Program-made: the position numbers and the translations under genes
Part shown: in pieces, positions 42,259 through 54,942 of the stretch
Numbering within the stretch: position 1 is the first letter of the stretch
Layout: the number at the start of each line of letters is the position of its first letter
Source: Acidobacteriota bacterium
GTDB lineage: Bacteria; Acidobacteriota; Terriglobia; Acidiferrales; UBA7541
Direction of reading: 5' to 3'
DNA length: 64,000 nucleotides
Assembly (NCBI GenBank): GCA_003224055.1
Contig: QHYE01000038.1
Location: 1 to 64,000, forward strand
Notes under the pieces: generated by a model
Told to the model about the DNA's origin: nothing
The model's input: the letters and a program-made list of their open reading frames with translations, nothing else
Databases searched by the model: none

Positions 42259-42914
42259 AACACTCCGGCCGGGCGCCAGCGACAATCACCCAAATGAAAA
42301 ACTTCGACGATTCGGATTACCGCGCGACAACTCTCATACCCATGGTGGTCGAACAAACCAGCCGCGGCGAACGCGCGTACGATATTTATTCGCGGCTCCT
42401 GAAGGAGCACATCATTTTTATCGGGACGCCGATCGACGACCACGTCGCCAATCTGGCCACGGCGCAAATGCTCTTTCTGCAGGCGGAAGATCCGGAGAAG
42501 GATATTCAGCTGTACATCAATTCGCCGGGCGGTTCGATCACCGCGGGATTCGCCATCTACGACACGATGCAATTCGTGAAGCCGGATGTAGTTACGACCT
42601 GCATCGGGCAGGCGGCTTCGATTGCGGCGGTGCTGCTGGCCGGCGGGGCTCCGAAAAAGCGCTTTGCGCTGCCCAATGCGCGCATCCTGATTCATCAGCC
42701 GTGGATGTCCGGGCTAGGCGGGCAGGCCACGGACATCGATCTGCACGCGAAAGAAATTTTGCGCATGCGCATGACCATCAATTCGCTGCTGGCCAAGCAC
42801 AGCGGGCAGCCGGTGGACAAAATCGAAAAGGACGTCGAGCGCGACTACATCATGAATCCAGAGCAGGCGAAGGAATACGGGATGATCGACGAGATTATTT
42901 TCAAGCACCGCTAG
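42255..42914 (+). CDS. clpP: ATP-dependent Clp protease proteolytic subunit
   Basis: 219 residues from the GTG that overlaps the tig stop; an ATG at 42294 (MKNFDDSDY) is an alternative. Serine in [14 protein letters not shown], histidine in [10 protein letters not shown], and the family blocks [25 protein letters not shown] and [23 protein letters not shown]. Forms the tetradecameric chamber that partners with ClpX encoded just downstream. Confidence 0.95.
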   Translation: MKHSGRAPATITQMKNFDDSDYRATTLIPMVVEQTSRGERAYDIYSRLLKEHIIFIGTPIDDHVANLATAQMLFLQAEDPEKDIQLYINSPGGSITAGFAIYDTMQFVKPDVVTTCIGQAASIAAVLLAGGAPKKRFALPNARILIHQPWMSGLGGQATDIDLHAKEILRMRMTINSLLAKHSGQPVDKIEKDVERDYIMNPEQAKEYGMIDEIIFKHR

Positions 42915-43077
42915 TTTTTGGCGCCGCAGAGTGCTTTACTGTTCGAAGCAGGGGCAGAAGGTCCGTTCCTAAAAGTTAGTAACCATTGGAGTTTCTCTTT
43001 TGTTCGGGGGAAAAATCGGCCTAGAATAGTGGATAGAGACTCCGTCGAAGCCCAGCGGAGACGAGGCCTTCACACCA

Positions 43078-44328
43078 GTGAAAAAATTCAATCCAGACGA
43101 GCCCTTGCGCTGTTCCTTCTGCCATAAGACACAGGAACAGGTCGAGAAGCTGATCAGTTCGCCTTCGGATTATCCACGCGCGTACATCTGCAATGAGTGC
43201 GTGGGCGTTTGCCAGACGATTCTGGAGGATGAGAAGCGCGAGCAGGCTACGGCGCCGGCGCGGCAGCTGCCCCGCCCGCCGGAAATCAAGCGGTTCCTGG
43301 ATGGCTACGTCATCGGGCAGGACCGGACGAAGAAAAAACTCGCGGTCGCGGTCTACAACCACTACAAGCGGATTTTCCTGAACAAGCAGCCGGGCGACAT
43401 CGAACTGAGCAAGTCCAATATCTTGCTGATCGGTCCCACGGGCACGGGCAAGACGCTGCTGGCGCAGACGCTTTCGCGGATGCTGGATGTGCCGTTTGCG
43501 ATCGTGGATGCCACGACGCTTACGGAAGCGGGTTACGTCGGCGAAGACGTGGAGAACATCATTCTGAAGCTGCTGCAGGCCGCCGACGGCGACGTGCAGA
43601 AGGCGCAGCAAGGCATCATCTATATTGATGAGATTGATAAAATCGCGAAGAAGGACGAGAACCCGTCGATTACGCGCGACGTTTCCGGCGAAGGCGTGCA
43701 ACAGGCACTACTGAAGATCCTGGAAGGCACGGTTGCCAACGTGCCGCCGCAGGGCGGCCGCAAGCATCCGCACCAGGAATTTACGCCGGTGGATACGACG
43801 AACATATTGTTCATCTGCGGCGGCGCATTTGTCGGATTGGAAAAAATTATCGAAAAGCGCGCAGGCCGCCGTTCACTGGGCTTCCACACCGATTCCGCGC
43901 CTACGACGCCGCAGCGGCGCAACACCGAATTGCTGGAGCAGGTGCAGCCGGGCGATCTGATTCGCTACGGACTGATTCCGGAATTCGTCGGCCGTCTGCC
44001 AGTCGCGGGCGTGATGAACGATCTGGACAAGGGCGCGCTCGTCAAGATTCTGACGGAGCCGAAGAATGCGCTGTTGAAGCAGTATCAGCGGCTGTTCGAA
44101 TTCGAAAACGTCCGGCTGCGCTTCACCGACGATGCGCTGGAGACGGTCGCGGAGTTGGCACTTCAGCGTAAAGTCGGAGCGCGCGGCTTGCGTATGATCC
44201 TCGAAGACCTCATGCTGGAACTGATGTACCACCTTCCGATGCAACGGAAGGTGCGCGACTTCGTGGTTACCGCGGACATGGTCCGCACCCGCGAAATCAA
44301 CTGGAGCTTGCTCGAAAAGGCCGGATAG
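43078..44328 (+). CDS. clpX: ATP-dependent Clp protease ATPase subunit ClpX
   Basis: 416 residues from GTG 43078. An N-terminal C4 zinc-binding domain ([10 protein letters not shown] to ICNECVGVC), Walker A GPTGTGKT, Walker [14 protein letters not shown], a sensor region and the typical [28 protein letters not shown] end. It unfolds substrates for ClpP. About 160 bases separate it from clpP, with lon following at 27 bases. Confidence 0.95.
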   Translation: MKKFNPDEPLRCSFCHKTQEQVEKLISSPSDYPRAYICNECVGVCQTILEDEKREQATAPARQLPRPPEIKRFLDGYVIGQDRTKKKLAVAVYNHYKRIFLNKQPGDIELSKSNILLIGPTGTGKTLLAQTLSRMLDVPFAIVDATTLTEAGYVGEDVENIILKLLQAADGDVQKAQQGIIYIDEIDKIAKKDENPSITRDVSGEGVQQALLKILEGTVANVPPQGGRKHPHQEFTPVDTTNILFICGGAFVGLEKIIEKRAGRRSLGFHTDSAPTTPQRRNTELLEQVQPGDLIRYGLIPEFVGRLPVAGVMNDLDKGALVKILTEPKNALLKQYQRLFEFENVRLRFTDDALETVAELALQRKVGARGLRMILEDLMLELMYHLPMQRKVRDFVVTADMVRTREINWSLLEKAG

Positions 44329-44355
44329 CCGGCAGGGGAATCAACCAGGGGCCTA

Positions 44356-46764
44356 ATGTTCAACCGAGAAAAACAGGAAATGAAGCGCGTGCCGATGATG
44401 CCGGTGCGCGACATGGTCATCTTTCCGCAGCAGATGACGCCCTTCATTGTCGGCCGCGAAGCCAGTGTGCGCGCGCTCGAAGAGGCGCTGGCCGGCGACA
44501 AGAAGATCTTCCTTTCCACGCAGCATGACGCTTCCGTGGATGACCCCAAACCGGAGGAGATTTACGCGGTAGGAACGCTCGCGAACATCGTGCAGAGCGT
44601 GAAGCTCCCTGACGGCAACATCAAAGTTTTGGTCGAAGGCGTGGAACGGGCGCGGGCCATCTCGGTTGCCACGGAAGAGGGCTTCTTCCGCGCGACGGTT
44701 CGGCTGCTCGGCGCACGCGTAGAGGATTCGCCGCAGGTCAAGCAGATCGTCGAAAAAGTGACCGGGCTTTACGAGCAGTTCATTAAGCTTTCGCAGAGCC
44801 TGAACTACGACACGATGATTGCGGCCGCGCGCGTGGATGATCCAGCGCGGCTCTCGGACACCATCGCCGCCAACTTGCAACTGCCGGTGGATGAAAAGCA
44901 GGATTTGCTGGAAACGGTTGATCCGCTGGAACGGCTGAACCGCATCGGCGACATTCTGGAGATCGAGCTCGAAAAGCTGAACGTCGACCGCAACATCAAT
45001 ACGCGTGTGAAACGGCAGATGGAACGCGCGCAAAAAGAGTATTACCTGAACGAAAAGCTCAAAGCCATCCAGAAAGAGCTGGGGCGCGGCGAAAAAAGCG
45101 AAATCGACGAGCTGAAGAAGAAAATTGATACGGCGGGGATGTCCAAGGAAGTCCATGAAAAGGCCATCCAGGAGCTGAAGCGCCTGGAACTGATGCCTCC
45201 GATGTCCGCGGAATCGACCGTCAGCCGCAACTACCTGGATTGGCTGCTCGCCGTGCCCTGGAAGAAGCGGTCCAAGGAAATTCGCGATATCAAAGCCGCG
45301 GAAAAGATTCTGAACGAAGAGCATTACGGGCTCGAGAAGGTCAAGGACCGCATCCTGGAATTCCTTGCCGTCCGCCAACTGGTCAAGAATCCGAAGGGCT
45401 CGATTCTGTGTTTTGTGGGGCCTCCGGGCGTCGGGAAGACTTCGCTGGCGATGTCCATCGGCCACGCGACGGGGCGCAAGTTCGTGCGTGTATCGCTCGG
45501 CGGCGTGCGCGATGAAGCGGGAATTCGCGGCCACCGCCGCACCTACATCGGCGCGCTGCCCGGCCAGATTATTCAGATGATGAAGAAAGCCGGGACGGTC
45601 AATCCCATATTCGTTCTAGACGAAGTAGACAAAATGTCGACCGATTTCCGCGGCGATCCGTCGGCGGCGCTGATGGAAGTGCTCGATCCGGAGCTGAATC
45701 ATTCGTTCACGGACCACTACCTCGACGTCGAGTACGATCTTTCGAAAGTGATGTTCGTCTGCACGGCTAACGTCTTGCACACTATTCCTCAGCCGCTCCA
45801 GGACCGCATGGAAGTTCTGCGCCTTCCGGGTTATACGGAGCAGGAAAAGCTGGAAATTGCGAAACGCTTCCTGGTGAAGCGCGCGCGCGAAGCGACGGGC
45901 CTGACGGAGAAGAATCTGCAGTTAACGGACGAGGGCCTGCTGCACATCATCCGGCATTACACGCATGAAGCGGGGGTTCGCAGCCTGGAGCGGGAAATTC
46001 AGAACATCGCCCGCAAGATGGCGCGCAAAGTGGTCACCGATGGCGCGGCTTCGACTGCGGAGATTGTGCCGGCCAACGTCAACGACTTCCTCGGCGTGCT
46101 GAAATACCGCGAATTCTGGCTGGAGAAGCACAACGAAATCGGCTTGACCACAGGACTCGCCTGGACCGAAGTGGGCGGCACGGTACTGGCCACCGAGGCT
46201 ACGTTAATGGAAGGCAAAGGCCGCCTCACGCTTACCGGAAAGCTCGGCGACGTGATGCAGGAATCCGCGCAAGCGGCGATGAGCTTCGTGCGTTCGCGTT
46301 CGAACCAGCTCGGGCTGGCGAAGGATTTTTACCGCAACATTGATATTCACGTGCACGTGCCGGAAGGGGCGATTCCGAAGGACGGCCCTTCCGCCGGCAT
46401 CACCATCTGCACCTCGATCGTGAGCGCGTTGACGCAGAATGCGGTGCGCCGCGACGTTACCATGACCGGCGAAATCACGCTGCGCGGCAAAGTCCTGCCC
46501 ATCGGCGGCGTCAAGGAAAAACTCCTGGCCGCCCACCGAATGGGCTTGCGTACGGTACTGCTTCCGAAGGACAATGAGAAGGACCTGGCGGACATCCCCC
46601 AGGAGATACTCTCCAGCCTCACGATCCATTTTGTAGAAACCATGGATGAAGTGCTGCAAATTGCGCTGGAGCGGCCCACTATACCGCTTGAGCATCCCGC
46701 GGTTGCGCCCGTCGCGGAACCATTCGTGGCCGGCGCCGAGAAAGACAAGAGTTTGACCAACTAA
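44356..46764 (+). CDS. lon: ATP-dependent protease Lon
   Basis: 802 residues. N-terminal LAN domain ([22 protein letters not shown]), long coiled linker ([22 protein letters not shown]), AAA+ module with Walker [16 protein letters not shown], and the C-terminal protease domain. Its catalytic Ser lies in [13 protein letters not shown] and its Lys in [12 protein letters not shown]. It degrades misfolded and regulatory proteins in the cytosol. Part of the tig-clpP-clpX-lon cluster. Confidence 0.95.
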   Translation: MFNREKQEMKRVPMMPVRDMVIFPQQMTPFIVGREASVRALEEALAGDKKIFLSTQHDASVDDPKPEEIYAVGTLANIVQSVKLPDGNIKVLVEGVERARAISVATEEGFFRATVRLLGARVEDSPQVKQIVEKVTGLYEQFIKLSQSLNYDTMIAAARVDDPARLSDTIAANLQLPVDEKQDLLETVDPLERLNRIGDILEIELEKLNVDRNINTRVKRQMERAQKEYYLNEKLKAIQKELGRGEKSEIDELKKKIDTAGMSKEVHEKAIQELKRLELMPPMSAESTVSRNYLDWLLAVPWKKRSKEIRDIKAAEKILNEEHYGLEKVKDRILEFLAVRQLVKNPKGSILCFVGPPGVGKTSLAMSIGHATGRKFVRVSLGGVRDEAGIRGHRRTYIGALPGQIIQMMKKAGTVNPIFVLDEVDKMSTDFRGDPSAALMEVLDPELNHSFTDHYLDVEYDLSKVMFVCTANVLHTIPQPLQDRMEVLRLPGYTEQEKLEIAKRFLVKRAREATGLTEKNLQLTDEGLLHIIRHYTHEAGVRSLEREIQNIARKMARKVVTDGAASTAEIVPANVNDFLGVLKYREFWLEKHNEIGLTTGLAWTEVGGTVLATEATLMEGKGRLTLTGKLGDVMQESAQAAMSFVRSRSNQLGLAKDFYRNIDIHVHVPEGAIPKDGPSAGITICTSIVSALTQNAVRRDVTMTGEITLRGKVLPIGGVKEKLLAAHRMGLRTVLLPKDNEKDLADIPQEILSSLTIHFVETMDEVLQIALERPTIPLEHPAVAPVAEPFVAGAEKDKSLTN

Positions 46765-46988
46765 GCAGCGTAGTTTTGGGCCAGTCCCGCCCTGCGGATT
46801 CACTCCGACCGAGTAGGAAAGATGCTTGGCGAAGTCGCAGGTCAGTCGTGGCCAGGCGCTGCTCCCGGTTGACGAAAGTCTGGTTTGCCCCATCCTGGCA
46901 GGTTTTCGTTTATCAGCCAGTTCGGTGCGCCACCTCAAAAACAATCCGGAATTTCAGGGTCAATTTTCACAATCAAAGCTAAGGATAT

Positions 46989-48284
<1,296 letters not shown>

Positions 48285-48324
48285 GCCAGCCGCGTTGCTT
48301 TAATTTCCGGACAAACGAAAAAAA

Positions 48325-48360
48325 GGCGCAGCGAGATTTCCGGCTGCGCCCTTTCTATTT
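48325..48360 (+). terminator. Rho-independent terminator after rho
   Basis: GGCGCAGC at 48325-48332 pairs perfectly with GCTGCGCC at 48343-48350, followed by CTTTCTATTT. An A-run precedes the stem, so it could also act for transcripts arriving from the other side. Confidence 0.75.
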
Positions 48361-48927
48361 GTTGCCGTTGTTTGCGGCAGGCGACATTTGAAATTCTCGC
48401 GCCTGTCCTTCCCTGCGGACAGGGCAACTTCCCCGTGGCGGGAGGTTCGAGCGTGTTCTCAACGAGCGCTTGGCAAACGGCGCTTGCTGCGCATCCTTCG
48501 GCTTCGCGTTGCAGAGGAACAATTCGTCGGACAACCGCACCTCCTTCCGGGAACACTTCTCCCACAACGGAAATTCTACGAATAGAACGACTACCCCGCT
48601 GCGAGAAACACAAATCCCGCGGCGGATTGCTTTGGTTCGAAACGACTTAGGCGGATTTAGTTAGGGTCGCGCGAATAAGCAGACCGCGAGACCCTGTCGC
48701 CTTGGCATCGAACCGTCTTGGCTTTTGTCTTCGTGTCTCACATCTGCCTCTTCACGCTCAGTGAGGACCCCGGTGAACCGGGATGTATGACTGAGGTATC
48801 TGCAAGGTAAACGAAGCTGAAAAATCTGTCAAGTGCTATTTTTGAAAAAAATGCATTTTTGGCGCATTTTTCGCGCTACTTGTTAATTCGAAAGTACTTA
48901 GAAGCGGGACAGGGCTTACTTCGCTCT
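48361..48927. other. Intergenic region between rho and the permease pair
   Basis: About 570 bases without a supportable gene. The right third is AT-rich with short repeated runs (GCATTTTT and variants), possibly a terminator region for the minus-strand permease operon. Confidence 0.45.
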
Positions 48928-50193
48928 TCATTCGTAGCGGAGACAAGCAATGGGGTCAAGGTTCGCCGCGAGGTTCGCGGGATAGTAGCCGAAGAACAGT
49001 CCGACGCCGACGGAGATGACGAACCCGATCGTGACCCAAAGATAGGAGAGCGTTGCGGGAATCGAGGGGATGAGCGTGCGCACGGTGGCGGATACTCCGG
49101 CGCCGATCAGAATGCCGATGGTGCCGCCGACCAGCGTGAGCACCACGGCCTCCAGCAGGAATTGCAATCGCACATCCGCGCGGCGCGCGCCGATGGCTTT
49201 GCGCACGCCAATCTCCTGGGTGCGCTCCGTCACCGAGATGAGCATGATGTTCATCACGCCGATGCCGCCCACAAGCAGGCCGATCGAACTGATCACGGTG
49301 GTGAGAATCACGAGCGCGCCGGTCAATTGATTCCACAAATTGCTGATGAAGTCCGGAGAGGTCAGCTCAAAATCGTTCTCGACGCCGGCGGGAATGCGGC
49401 GGAGGCGCCGCATCGCCTGAATGACTTCACCCTGCGCTTTGTCGAGGTTTACGTTTTCCGGGACGGTGAACGCCATGATCAGCTCTTTTGCCTCCGGGTA
49501 CTCTTTCTTGAAAGTGCTGAGCGGAATGATGGCGAAAATATCCACACCGGGACCGACGAACAGACCTTGATCGTGCGCGAACACGCCGACGACTTCGTAA
49601 GGACTGCCATTGATGCGCACGGTTTTGCCGAGGGCATCCGTGTTGGGAAAAAGGGATTCGCTAATGGCCGCGCCAAGGACGACCACGGGGCTGGCGTGCT
49701 CCTGGTCGAAGGCACTGATGAAGCGGCCGCGCTCGACGCTGAAGAGCGGTATGGCGTCGATGTATTCCGGCTCGGCGCCGCGCACGATGACGCGTTCGAC
49801 GCTGAAATGCCCGCTGGTGATGAGATTGGAATCGCCGAAGAAAAATGCGCGCGTGCCGATGGTGGTCAAGGCCTGCACGTCCGGCGCGGCATCGCGGATG
49901 TAGCTGGCATAGTTGTATTCGAAATATTTGCGCGTGCGAATGCGCTCCGGCCAGCGGGAGGGATCCGTGCCGGGCGGAAATCGCGAAACGAAGTACGTGC
50001 GCGAGCCGAGCGAGTCGACTCGGTCCTGAACGAACTTGTTCAGCCCCTGAATGATCGCCGCCATGGAAATCACCGAAGAGACTCCGATGACGATGCCGAG
50101 CACGGTCAGCGCCGAGCGCACTTTGGAGGAGCGCAGCGTCTCCATGGCCGCGAAGAAATTTTCTCGGGCTTGCGCAAGTGTCATAAGAGCCAT
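48928..50193 (-). CDS. ABC transporter permease, MacB/FtsX type (second gene of pair)
   Basis: 421 residues. N-terminal helix in RSALTVLGIVIGVSSVISMAAI, a large periplasmic MacB-type core (about 50-270), and three C-terminal helices with the FtsX signature VGGIGVMNIMLISVTERTQEIGVRKAIGARR. It lacks an ATPase domain, so a separate MacB-like ATPase must exist outside this window. The ATG shares one base with the upstream permease's stop. Such pairs export peptides or lipoproteins or drive envelope mechanics; substrate not assignable. Confidence 0.88.
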   Translation of the reverse strand: MALMTLAQARENFFAAMETLRSSKVRSALTVLGIVIGVSSVISMAAIIQGLNKFVQDRVDSLGSRTYFVSRFPPGTDPSRWPERIRTRKYFEYNYASYIRDAAPDVQALTTIGTRAFFFGDSNLITSGHFSVERVIVRGAEPEYIDAIPLFSVERGRFISAFDQEHASPVVVLGAAISESLFPNTDALGKTVRINGSPYEVVGVFAHDQGLFVGPGVDIFAIIPLSTFKKEYPEAKELIMAFTVPENVNLDKAQGEVIQAMRRLRRIPAGVENDFELTSPDFISNLWNQLTGALVILTTVISSIGLLVGGIGVMNIMLISVTERTQEIGVRKAIGARRADVRLQFLLEAVVLTLVGGTIGILIGAGVSATVRTLIPSIPATLSYLWVTIGFVISVGVGLFFGYYPANLAANLDPIACLRYE

Positions 50194-51413
50194 CAGTCTG
50201 ACCTCAAGGCGACAACTGGATCCAGCCGCGATGCACGCATGGCTGGATAAATCCCGAAAAATAGGCCGACTCCGGAACTGAGAAATACGCCCAGCACCGC
50301 CACCCACGTTTGGACGGAAGCCGGGAAGGGCGTATAGGTTCGCAGGACTAATGCGACCAGGAACCCCATGGAGATGCCCGCGATTCCCCCGGCGATACAT
50401 TGTATGACGCTTTCGAGCATGAACTGGCGCAGGATGTCGCGTTGCGTTGCGCCGACGGCGCGCCGCACGCCGATCTCCCTGCGCCGCAGGGTTACGCTCA
50501 CTAGCATGACATTCATGATGACGATGCCACCGATGACCACGGAGATGGCGCTGACCATGATGAACACGGAGAAAAACGCAGTGCTGATGCTGCGCCACAA
50601 CGCCATATAGCTTTCCTTAGTGCCGATGAAGAAGTCGTCTTCCATTTTGCCGCTCAGGTGCCGCCGGGAGCGCAACACAAGATGCGCCTGATCCTGGGCC
50701 AGCTCAAAGTTCTCCGTGCTCGTCTTGACGTTGATGATTAGGCTTGTGTGTATGCCCTGCATGCGCAGGAAGACGGGAAGCGGCGCCATGACGAAGTTGT
50801 CCTGGTCCTGCCCGAGGACGCTGCCGATTTTTTCCATCACGCCAATGACCATGAATTCATCGTTGCCGACACGGATGGTCTTGCCGATGGGATCCATCCC
50901 GAGAAATAGCTGCTGCACAAGGGTATCGCCGATGAGACAGACATTGGTGCGGTGCTCCGCTTCTGTGGGAGTGAAGTAGCGGCCGAGCTCCACCGCGCGC
51001 GTGTCAATATCCGCCATGTTTGCGGTATGGCCGGAGAAGCTGACGTCCGGCACTTCTTTGTTGCCGTATCGTGCCCGGACGGTGGTACTCGCGGTGGCGC
51101 CAACTTCCTCGCAGGCGCGGCATCCGTTGGCAATGGCGCGCATGTCGTCGACGTCTATTTTTTTGAACTTGAGGGCTTTGATGATGATGTTGAAATCGGT
51201 GACGGCGAAGGGCGTGCGCGCAATTTGGAAGACATTGGTGCCGAGGTTGGCGATTTTCTGCTCGACGTAGAGGTTGGCGCCCTGGACGAGGGTCATGACG
51301 GTGATCAGCGTGGCCACGCCCATGGTGAGCCCGAGCATGGTGAGCGAGGCGCGGAGCTTGTGGGAGCGCAAGGCGCTGAAGCATTGAGCTAGATTGTCGC
51401 GGACGGCAAGCAT
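50193..51413 (-). CDS. ABC transporter permease, MacB/FtsX type (first gene of pair)
   Basis: 406 residues, same layout as its neighbour. N-terminal helix LRASLTMLGLTMGVATLITVMTLVQ, periplasmic core, and the FtsX region VVIGGIVIMNVMLVSVTLRRREIGVRRAVGATQRDIL. A CRACEEVG element near residue 97 adds two Cys not seen in the partner. Co-translated with the downstream permease, likely forming a heterodimer. Confidence 0.88.
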   Translation of the reverse strand: MLAVRDNLAQCFSALRSHKLRASLTMLGLTMGVATLITVMTLVQGANLYVEQKIANLGTNVFQIARTPFAVTDFNIIIKALKFKKIDVDDMRAIANGCRACEEVGATASTTVRARYGNKEVPDVSFSGHTANMADIDTRAVELGRYFTPTEAEHRTNVCLIGDTLVQQLFLGMDPIGKTIRVGNDEFMVIGVMEKIGSVLGQDQDNFVMAPLPVFLRMQGIHTSLIINVKTSTENFELAQDQAHLVLRSRRHLSGKMEDDFFIGTKESYMALWRSISTAFFSVFIMVSAISVVIGGIVIMNVMLVSVTLRRREIGVRRAVGATQRDILRQFMLESVIQCIAGGIAGISMGFLVALVLRTYTPFPASVQTWVAVLGVFLSSGVGLFFGIYPAMRASRLDPVVALRSD

Positions 51414-51576
51414 CAGTTCGGAACGAGGCCCCCACTCACTTTACCAAATCCCCGGCGGGGGAACCGCCAGCCGGCGGACGACCACGGAATCGTCTCTATG
51501 TGAATACGAAGCGGGGAGTGCGGGAGTTACCGAACCGGGATAAACATTCAGCGCGTGCCGGACGCCTGGCCAGCGG

Positions 51577-53412
51577 CTAATGACCCGTCTGCTCTTCCGT
51601 CCAGCGTTTCATGTGAGCTTCCAGCACGTTTAGGGGCACAGCGCCGTTTTCGAGGACGGCATCGTGAAATTTGCGGATATCAAATCTTGCGCCGAGGTTG
51701 CGCTCCGCTTCTGTGCGCAACTGTTGAATCTTCAATTGTCCCAGCTTGTAGGCGAGCGCCTGGCCGGGCCAGACGATGTAGCGATCCACTTCCACGGTGA
51801 TGTCCTGATCGGTCTTGCCGGTGTGGTCCTTGAAAAATTGAATGGCTTGGTGGCGCGTCCAACCCATCGAGTGCATTCCCGTGTCCACCACGAGCCGCAC
51901 GGCACGCCACATTTCGTAGCTGAGCTGACCGAACTTGGAATAAGGGCCCTTGTATAGGCCAAGCTCTTCGCCAAGGCTCTCGCCGTACAGTGCCCAGCCC
52001 TCCACGAACGCCGAATAGCCGACATGTTTGCGAAATTCCGGCACGTTCTCCAGCTCCTGCGCGAGAGAAATCTGCAGATGATGCCCCGGCACGGATTCGT
52101 GCAGCGAGAGCGCTTCCATTTCCCATTTCGGCCGCGCGTACAAGTTGTAGGTATTCACGAAATAGCAGCCGGGCCGGCCCGCGCTGGGTGCGCCCTGCTG
52201 GTAGTACGCGGTGGTCTGTGAAGGCGCTTTGAATTCAGGAATCACGCAAACTCCATACGGGAGCCGCGGCAGTTTTCCGAAGAGATGCGCGAGCTCCGGA
52301 TCGATTTTCTTGGCCACAATGCGGTAGCCGTTCACCAGATCTTGCGGCTGATCGTAGAAAAAACGCGGATCCGTGCGCAGAAATTCCGTGAAGTCGTGAA
52401 AGCTGCCTTTAAACCCCGTGGAGGCGATGACTTTGTCCATCTCCGCGCGGATGCGCTTCACTTCGGAGAGACCGATTTCGTGAATCTGCTGCGGCGTCAG
52501 GTTCGTTGTGGTTTGCCAGCGAACATGGAACGCGTAGGCGGCCGCGCCATTCGGCAGCGCCGCGGCCGCGATGGAATCGCGGCACGCAGGCAAATAAGTG
52601 GACGTGAAATAGTCGTGCAGCTTCTGGAATGCCGGCTTGACAGAATCTGCATAGATCAGTTTAGCGCGTTGGGTCAGCCGGGCGCGCTCCGCCTCGGAGA
52701 ATCCCGCGGGAAATTCGGTGAATGGCTGCAGGAGCGGGCTTGCCATAGGATCCGCTGGAATGAGATCGGCAATCTGTTTAGGCACATCGCGCAGCATCAG
52801 CTTCGGCGGCGTATAGCCCTTCTTCAGGCCCTCCTGAACGAGCGCGAGATTCTGTTCGACGTTTCTCGGAACTGCCTCAAGCCGGGCAAGAACGTCTTCG
52901 TATTCCGAGACAGACTTGTGCGGCATGGTCGCCAGAGTAGAAGCGATTCCCTGCTGGATGCCGCCCATTTGTGTAATGGGCATCCAAATGTTGGCAGGAA
53001 CGACGCTGCGGAATGGTAGCGGGTCGTCGCCGTACTGCAAGCCTTCGGCCGCGGTTTCCAGCAGCTCGCGGTAGAGGTCGTAGTTCAACTGCTCCCCGGC
53101 AGGAAGCGCATCGCGCGAGATGGCCTTTAATCCGGACAAACTTTCGTGCAGATGTTTGATGCGCGCCTCGAGGCCCTCCCGCGAATCGTCGCTCCAGCGG
53201 CGATTCAGTCCGGGAAAGCCGACGGAGGTCGCGGTTTCCGGATACTGCTCCATCCACAGTTTCCAATCGTTGTCGAGATACGCCCGGAACTTTCGAGTGG
53301 CTTCGGCTTGTTCGCCGTTCCGGCCCGCTGCGGGCTGGGCGAGCGCCAGCATCGGCAAGACGAACAGCCTGCTGAAAATACCAACTGCCAGCATCGCGAA
53401 CAAACGGATCAT
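51577..53412 (-). CDS. DUF885 family protein, putative secreted zinc metallopeptidase
   Basis: 611 residues. N-terminal signal peptide (LAVGIFSRLFVLPMLALAQPAAG). The body has DUF885 blocks, with the metal motif LHESVPGHHLQ, a downstream Glu in AFVEGWALYGESLGEELG, and MHSMGWTRHQAIQFFKDHTGK. Family members are thought to be peptidases; no activity is established for this one. The ATG overlaps the cmk stop (ATGA), suggesting co-translation. Confidence 0.85.
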   Translation of the reverse strand: MIRLFAMLAVGIFSRLFVLPMLALAQPAAGRNGEQAEATRKFRAYLDNDWKLWMEQYPETATSVGFPGLNRRWSDDSREGLEARIKHLHESLSGLKAISRDALPAGEQLNYDLYRELLETAAEGLQYGDDPLPFRSVVPANIWMPITQMGGIQQGIASTLATMPHKSVSEYEDVLARLEAVPRNVEQNLALVQEGLKKGYTPPKLMLRDVPKQIADLIPADPMASPLLQPFTEFPAGFSEAERARLTQRAKLIYADSVKPAFQKLHDYFTSTYLPACRDSIAAAALPNGAAAYAFHVRWQTTTNLTPQQIHEIGLSEVKRIRAEMDKVIASTGFKGSFHDFTEFLRTDPRFFYDQPQDLVNGYRIVAKKIDPELAHLFGKLPRLPYGVCVIPEFKAPSQTTAYYQQGAPSAGRPGCYFVNTYNLYARPKWEMEALSLHESVPGHHLQISLAQELENVPEFRKHVGYSAFVEGWALYGESLGEELGLYKGPYSKFGQLSYEMWRAVRLVVDTGMHSMGWTRHQAIQFFKDHTGKTDQDITVEVDRYIVWPGQALAYKLGQLKIQQLRTEAERNLGARFDIRKFHDAVLENGAVPLNVLEAHMKRWTEEQTGH

Positions 53413-54128
53413 CCCGGCCTCCCAGCTCTTGCTAATTCCCTTTCGCGTTCTTGCGCGAGCATCACGATGAGGCGCGCGGTCTCTTCGATGCCCATGGCTG
53501 TGTTGTCGACCAGTACAGCATCGGTGGCGCGCACGAGCGGAGACACTTTGCGCTCACGATCGCGTTTGTCTCGCTCGATCACTTCGTCGAACACTTCCGC
53601 GAGCGTCAACTTGTCGCCTTTTTCCCGGTGCTCTTTCCAGCGGCGCTCCGCGCGGGTTTCCGGCGCAGCATCCAGAAAAATCTTCAGCTCCGCGCTCGGG
53701 AACACGACGGTGCCGATATCGCGTCCCTCCATCACGACACCGCCGCCTGCGCCGGCGCGCTGCTGCTCCGCAACCAGCACCTCGCGTACTTTCTGAAATG
53801 CGGCGACGTGAGACGCCGCTTGAGCGGCTTCCGGCTTGCGAATCTCCTGCGTCACGTCCGCACCGTCGAGGAAGACGCAGTTCTTTGCTCCGGCAGCTTC
53901 GTGCTCGGGTGTGGGAGATTTCAGTTCGATGCGCGTTTCCTTTGCGAGTTTTTCGAGGCGGGATTCGTCGTTTAGCGGAATGCCGCGCTTTAAAGCTTTC
54001 AACGCCAGCGCGCGGTACATCGCGCCACTGTCCAGATACACATATTGCAAGAGCTCGGCAACGCGGCGTGCCACGCTGCTTTTTCCTGAACCAGCCGGGC
54101 CGTCAATGGCAATCGTGAGTTTGGGCAT
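53409..54128 (-). CDS. cmk: Cytidylate kinase
   Basis: 239 residues from ATG 54128. P-loop IDGPAGSGKSSVARRVAE, then YLDSGAMYRALALKALKRGIPL, and VVMEGRDIGTVVFPSAELKIFLDA with the RxxD segment, all diagnostic of Cmk. Converts CMP/dCMP to the diphosphates with ATP. It lies 31 bases downstream of fabI and overlaps the DUF885 gene. Confidence 0.95.
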   Translation of the reverse strand: MPKLTIAIDGPAGSGKSSVARRVAELLQYVYLDSGAMYRALALKALKRGIPLNDESRLEKLAKETRIELKSPTPEHEAAGAKNCVFLDGADVTQEIRKPEAAQAASHVAAFQKVREVLVAEQQRAGAGGGVVMEGRDIGTVVFPSAELKIFLDAAPETRAERRWKEHREKGDKLTLAEVFDEVIERDKRDRERKVSPLVRATDAVLVDNTAMGIEETARLIVMLAQERERELARAGRPG

Positions 54129-54159
54129 CAATGCGCTGCGTGATTGCTTTCCAATGAGG

Positions 54160-54924
54160 TCAGAAACCCATGATGTTGTAGCCGCAATCGACGTAAATCG
54201 TTTCGCCGGTGATGCCCGAACCTGCGTCGGAAAGCAGGAAGGCGGCAGTTCCGCCTACCTCGGCCGGGTCGACATTGCGCTTCAGGGGTGCGCGATCGGC
54301 ATGCGCCTTGAGCATGTCGCCCAGCCCAGCGACGGCTCGCGCGGCAAGCGTCTTGATGGGCCCCGCGGAAATGGCATTGACGCGAATGCCCTTCGGCCCC
54401 AGGTCGAATGCCAAATAGCGCACGCTCGCTTCCAATGCGGCTTTGGCTATGCCCATCACGTTGTATCGCGGCACAACTTTTTCCGCGCCGTAGTAGGTCA
54501 TCGTAATGATGCCGCCGCCGGAGGTCATCAGCGGAGCGGCCGCGCGCGACACCGCAACCAGCGAATACACACTGATGTCGTGGGCGATGCGAAATCCTTC
54601 GCGCGTAGTATTGAGGAACTCACCCTTCAATTCCTCCGCGGGCGCGAAAGCGACGCTGTGCACGATACCGTGCAACACGCCGTATCGTGATTTCAGTTCT
54701 TCGAAGAGTTTTGTGATTTGCTCATCCGACGAAACGTCGCACATGAAACCCGCGGCGCCCGGCAAATCGGTGATCAGATCCTTCGCTTCCTGTTCGAGCC
54801 GCTCGTTCTGGTAGGTAATCGCCAGCCTCCACCCGGCTTCGTGCAGTTTCTGCGCAATGGCCCACGCGATGCTGCGCTTGTTGGCGAGGCCGAAGATCAC
54901 TGCCGTCTTTTGCGAATCGCTCAT
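54160..54924 (-). CDS. fabI: Enoyl-ACP reductase (NADH)
   Basis: 254 residues. Nucleotide-binding IFGLANKRSIAWAIAQKL and catalytic pair in TYYGAEKVVPRYNVMGIAKAALE, the Tyr-x6-Lys of FabI. IRVNAISAGPIKTLAARAVAG and SDAGSGITGETIYVDCGYNIMGF complete the family signatures. Catalyses the last step of each fatty acid elongation cycle. A small palindrome separates it from mutL. Confidence 0.95.
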   Translation of the reverse strand: MSDSQKTAVIFGLANKRSIAWAIAQKLHEAGWRLAITYQNERLEQEAKDLITDLPGAAGFMCDVSSDEQITKLFEELKSRYGVLHGIVHSVAFAPAEELKGEFLNTTREGFRIAHDISVYSLVAVSRAAAPLMTSGGGIITMTYYGAEKVVPRYNVMGIAKAALEASVRYLAFDLGPKGIRVNAISAGPIKTLAARAVAGLGDMLKAHADRAPLKRNVDPAEVGGTAAFLLSDAGSGITGETIYVDCGYNIMGF

Positions 54925-54942
54925 TCGGTGAGTCTCCCGATG

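Noticed and set aside
44353-45534. 393-residue minus-strand open frame opposite lon
   Set aside because: Antisense to the conserved N-terminal and AAA+ part of Lon; no motif or ribosome binding site.
48859-50250. Long plus-strand open frame opposite the MacB-type permease
   Set aside because: Translation is charged and repetitive and lies fully antisense to a permease with clear motifs; typical high-GC shadow.
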